A stretch of 64,000 bases of DNA, from contig NZ_BQUV01000004.1 of the NCBI RefSeq assembly GCF_022835695.1, positions 496,001-560,000 of the forward strand. Reading direction: 5' to 3'. Positions 63,393 to 64,000 of this stretch are shown here, one piece after another; within the stretch, counting starts at the first letter, position 1; each line of letters starts with the position of its first letter. Under the pieces are notes generated by a model that was given only the letters and a program-made list of their open reading frames with translations, was not told the DNA's origin and made no database searches. Source of the DNA: Bradyrhizobium sp. Ce-3 (lineage in GTDB: Bacteria > Pseudomonadota > Alphaproteobacteria > Rhizobiales > Xanthobacteraceae). The position numbers and the translations under genes were made by a program.

Positions 63393-64000
63393 ATGTCAGG
63401 ACATCTCAGACGACGCGCCGCCGCCGGCGCAGCCTCGCTTTTGGTCTGCGGGATCAATGGCGCGGCATTCGCGCAGACGACGGCGCCGACCACTGAACTC
63501 CCCGATATCACCGTGACGGCGCCGCAGCACCACACCGCGCCGTCAGGGCCGAAGAAGCCGAAGACACGCGTTGCGACCGGAAGCGGTCGCCGTGCGCGAA
63601 GAACCGGTGCGGTGTCGGCTGCGCCCGAATCCGCCGAGCAGAGTCAGGCGCGTGGCGTGGCAAGCCAGAATGAACGGCTCGACCAGGCCCGCGCCGCTTT
63701 GCTCGCACCGACCGGCGCCAACAGCTACCAGATGAGCCAGCAATTCCTGCAGTCGCTGCCACAGGGCACCAACACCACGCTGGACAAGGCGCTGCTGCAG
63801 GCGCCCGGGGTTTCGCAGGATTCGGCCGCCAGCGGCGAGCTGCACGTCCGCAACGAGCACGCCAACCTGCAATACCGCATCAACGGGATCATGCTGCCGG
63901 ACGGCGTCGGCGCTTTCGGCCAGATCATCGACACCGGGATCGTCGGCAGCATGGCTCTGATAACAGGCGCGCTGCCGGCGCAGTACGGCCTGCGCACCGC
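63393..64000 (+). CDS. TonB-dependent receptor, partial at right edge
   Basis: It starts at ATG 63393 and is open to the end of the window, giving 202 residues. An export signal ends near AAFAQT (residue 27); TELPDITVTAP is a TonB-box-like motif; a basic, proline-rich linker follows. The plug domain begins near residue 115 with QQFLQSLPQGTNTTLDKALL, QAPGVSQDSAASGELHVRNE, YRINGIMLPDGVGAFGQIID and ALITGALPAQYGLRT. The barrel lies beyond the window. The ligand is unknown; the neighbouring DUF2946 gene suggests a metal. Confidence 0.88.
   Translation, partial: MSGHLRRRAAAGAASLLVCGINGAAFAQTTAPTTELPDITVTAPQHHTAPSGPKKPKTRVATGSGRRARRTGAVSAAPESAEQSQARGVASQNERLDQARAALLAPTGANSYQMSQQFLQSLPQGTNTTLDKALLQAPGVSQDSAASGELHVRNEHANLQYRINGIMLPDGVGAFGQIIDTGIVGSMALITGALPAQYGLRT

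Overview
The window is about 64 kb of GC-rich, gene-dense DNA with the content and codon character of a soil alphaproteobacterium of the Bradyrhizobium / Nitrobacteraceae type (an inference from gene families, GntR/IclR/LysR-rich catabolic operons, rhizobial-style TonB receptors and intergenic palindromic mosaics; no rRNA or tRNA gene was found to anchor it). I see no transposase, integrase, phage gene or CRISPR array. It looks like an ordinary chromosomal stretch specialised in uptake and oxidation of small organic acids, sugars and aromatics.

Layout. (1) 1-9359: two divergent operons around an operator-like region at 2486-2557. Leftward: a VanA-type Rieske oxygenase, an FCD-type GntR regulator and a VanB-type reductase cut by the window edge. 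Rightward: another FCD GntR regulator, an NMT1/TauT-type ABC importer with two different permeases, a NodB-fold deacetylase, a fumarylacetoacetase-fold hydrolase and a free-standing catalytic domain of cobalamin-independent methionine synthase. The substrate is unknown. (2) 9360-18136: envelope and signalling genes (DUF2778 L,D-transpeptidase, PAS-GGDEF-EAL protein, PilZ protein), a DOPA-dioxygenase-like protein, a methyltransferase, an enoyl-CoA hydratase and a few uncharacterised genes. (3) 18137-25593: SDR and TetR, a D-galactose/L-arabinose-type oxidation set (dehydrogenase, aldose 1-epimerase, SMP-30 lactonase), a TetR, a fatty-acid desaturase and a homoserine-acetyltransferase-like hydrolase.

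(4) 25805-33781: a complete D-glucarate/galactarate to 2-oxoglutarate pathway (MFS permease, LysR regulator, KdgD, GudD, 2-oxoglutarate-semialdehyde dehydrogenase, GarD) with two matching LysR-type boxes. (5) 33986-38340: two small proteins, a two-subunit periplasmic molybdenum hydroxylase and an AraC regulator. (6) 38421-45283: a tightly overlapping leuC-leuD-leuB-ABC-importer operon divergent from an IclR regulator, which reads as a catabolic operon rather than leucine biosynthesis. (7) 45393-52129: alanine dehydrogenase with its Lrp-type regulator, a cytochrome b561, a membrane protein, a glutamine amidotransferase, and an NmrA-like protein divergent from a LysR regulator. (8) 52365-56596: a LysR regulator divergent from an MFS permease, LigJ and LigK, the end of the protocatechuate 4,5-cleavage (or gallate) pathway. 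(9) 56860-64000: a TonB-dependent receptor, an SDR, a small beta-barrel protein, and then a strikingly divergent EF-Tu paralogue with a remodelled switch I, followed by a DUF2946 protein and the start of a second TonB receptor.

The best candidates for something undescribed are the EF-Tu paralogue and its metal-uptake-like neighbours (61471-64000), the leuCDB-transporter operon (38421-44367), and the importer/deacetylase/FAH/core-MetE operon (2638-9359). At least seven intergenic gaps hold palindromic mosaic repeats, two of them near-identical 107-bp copies.
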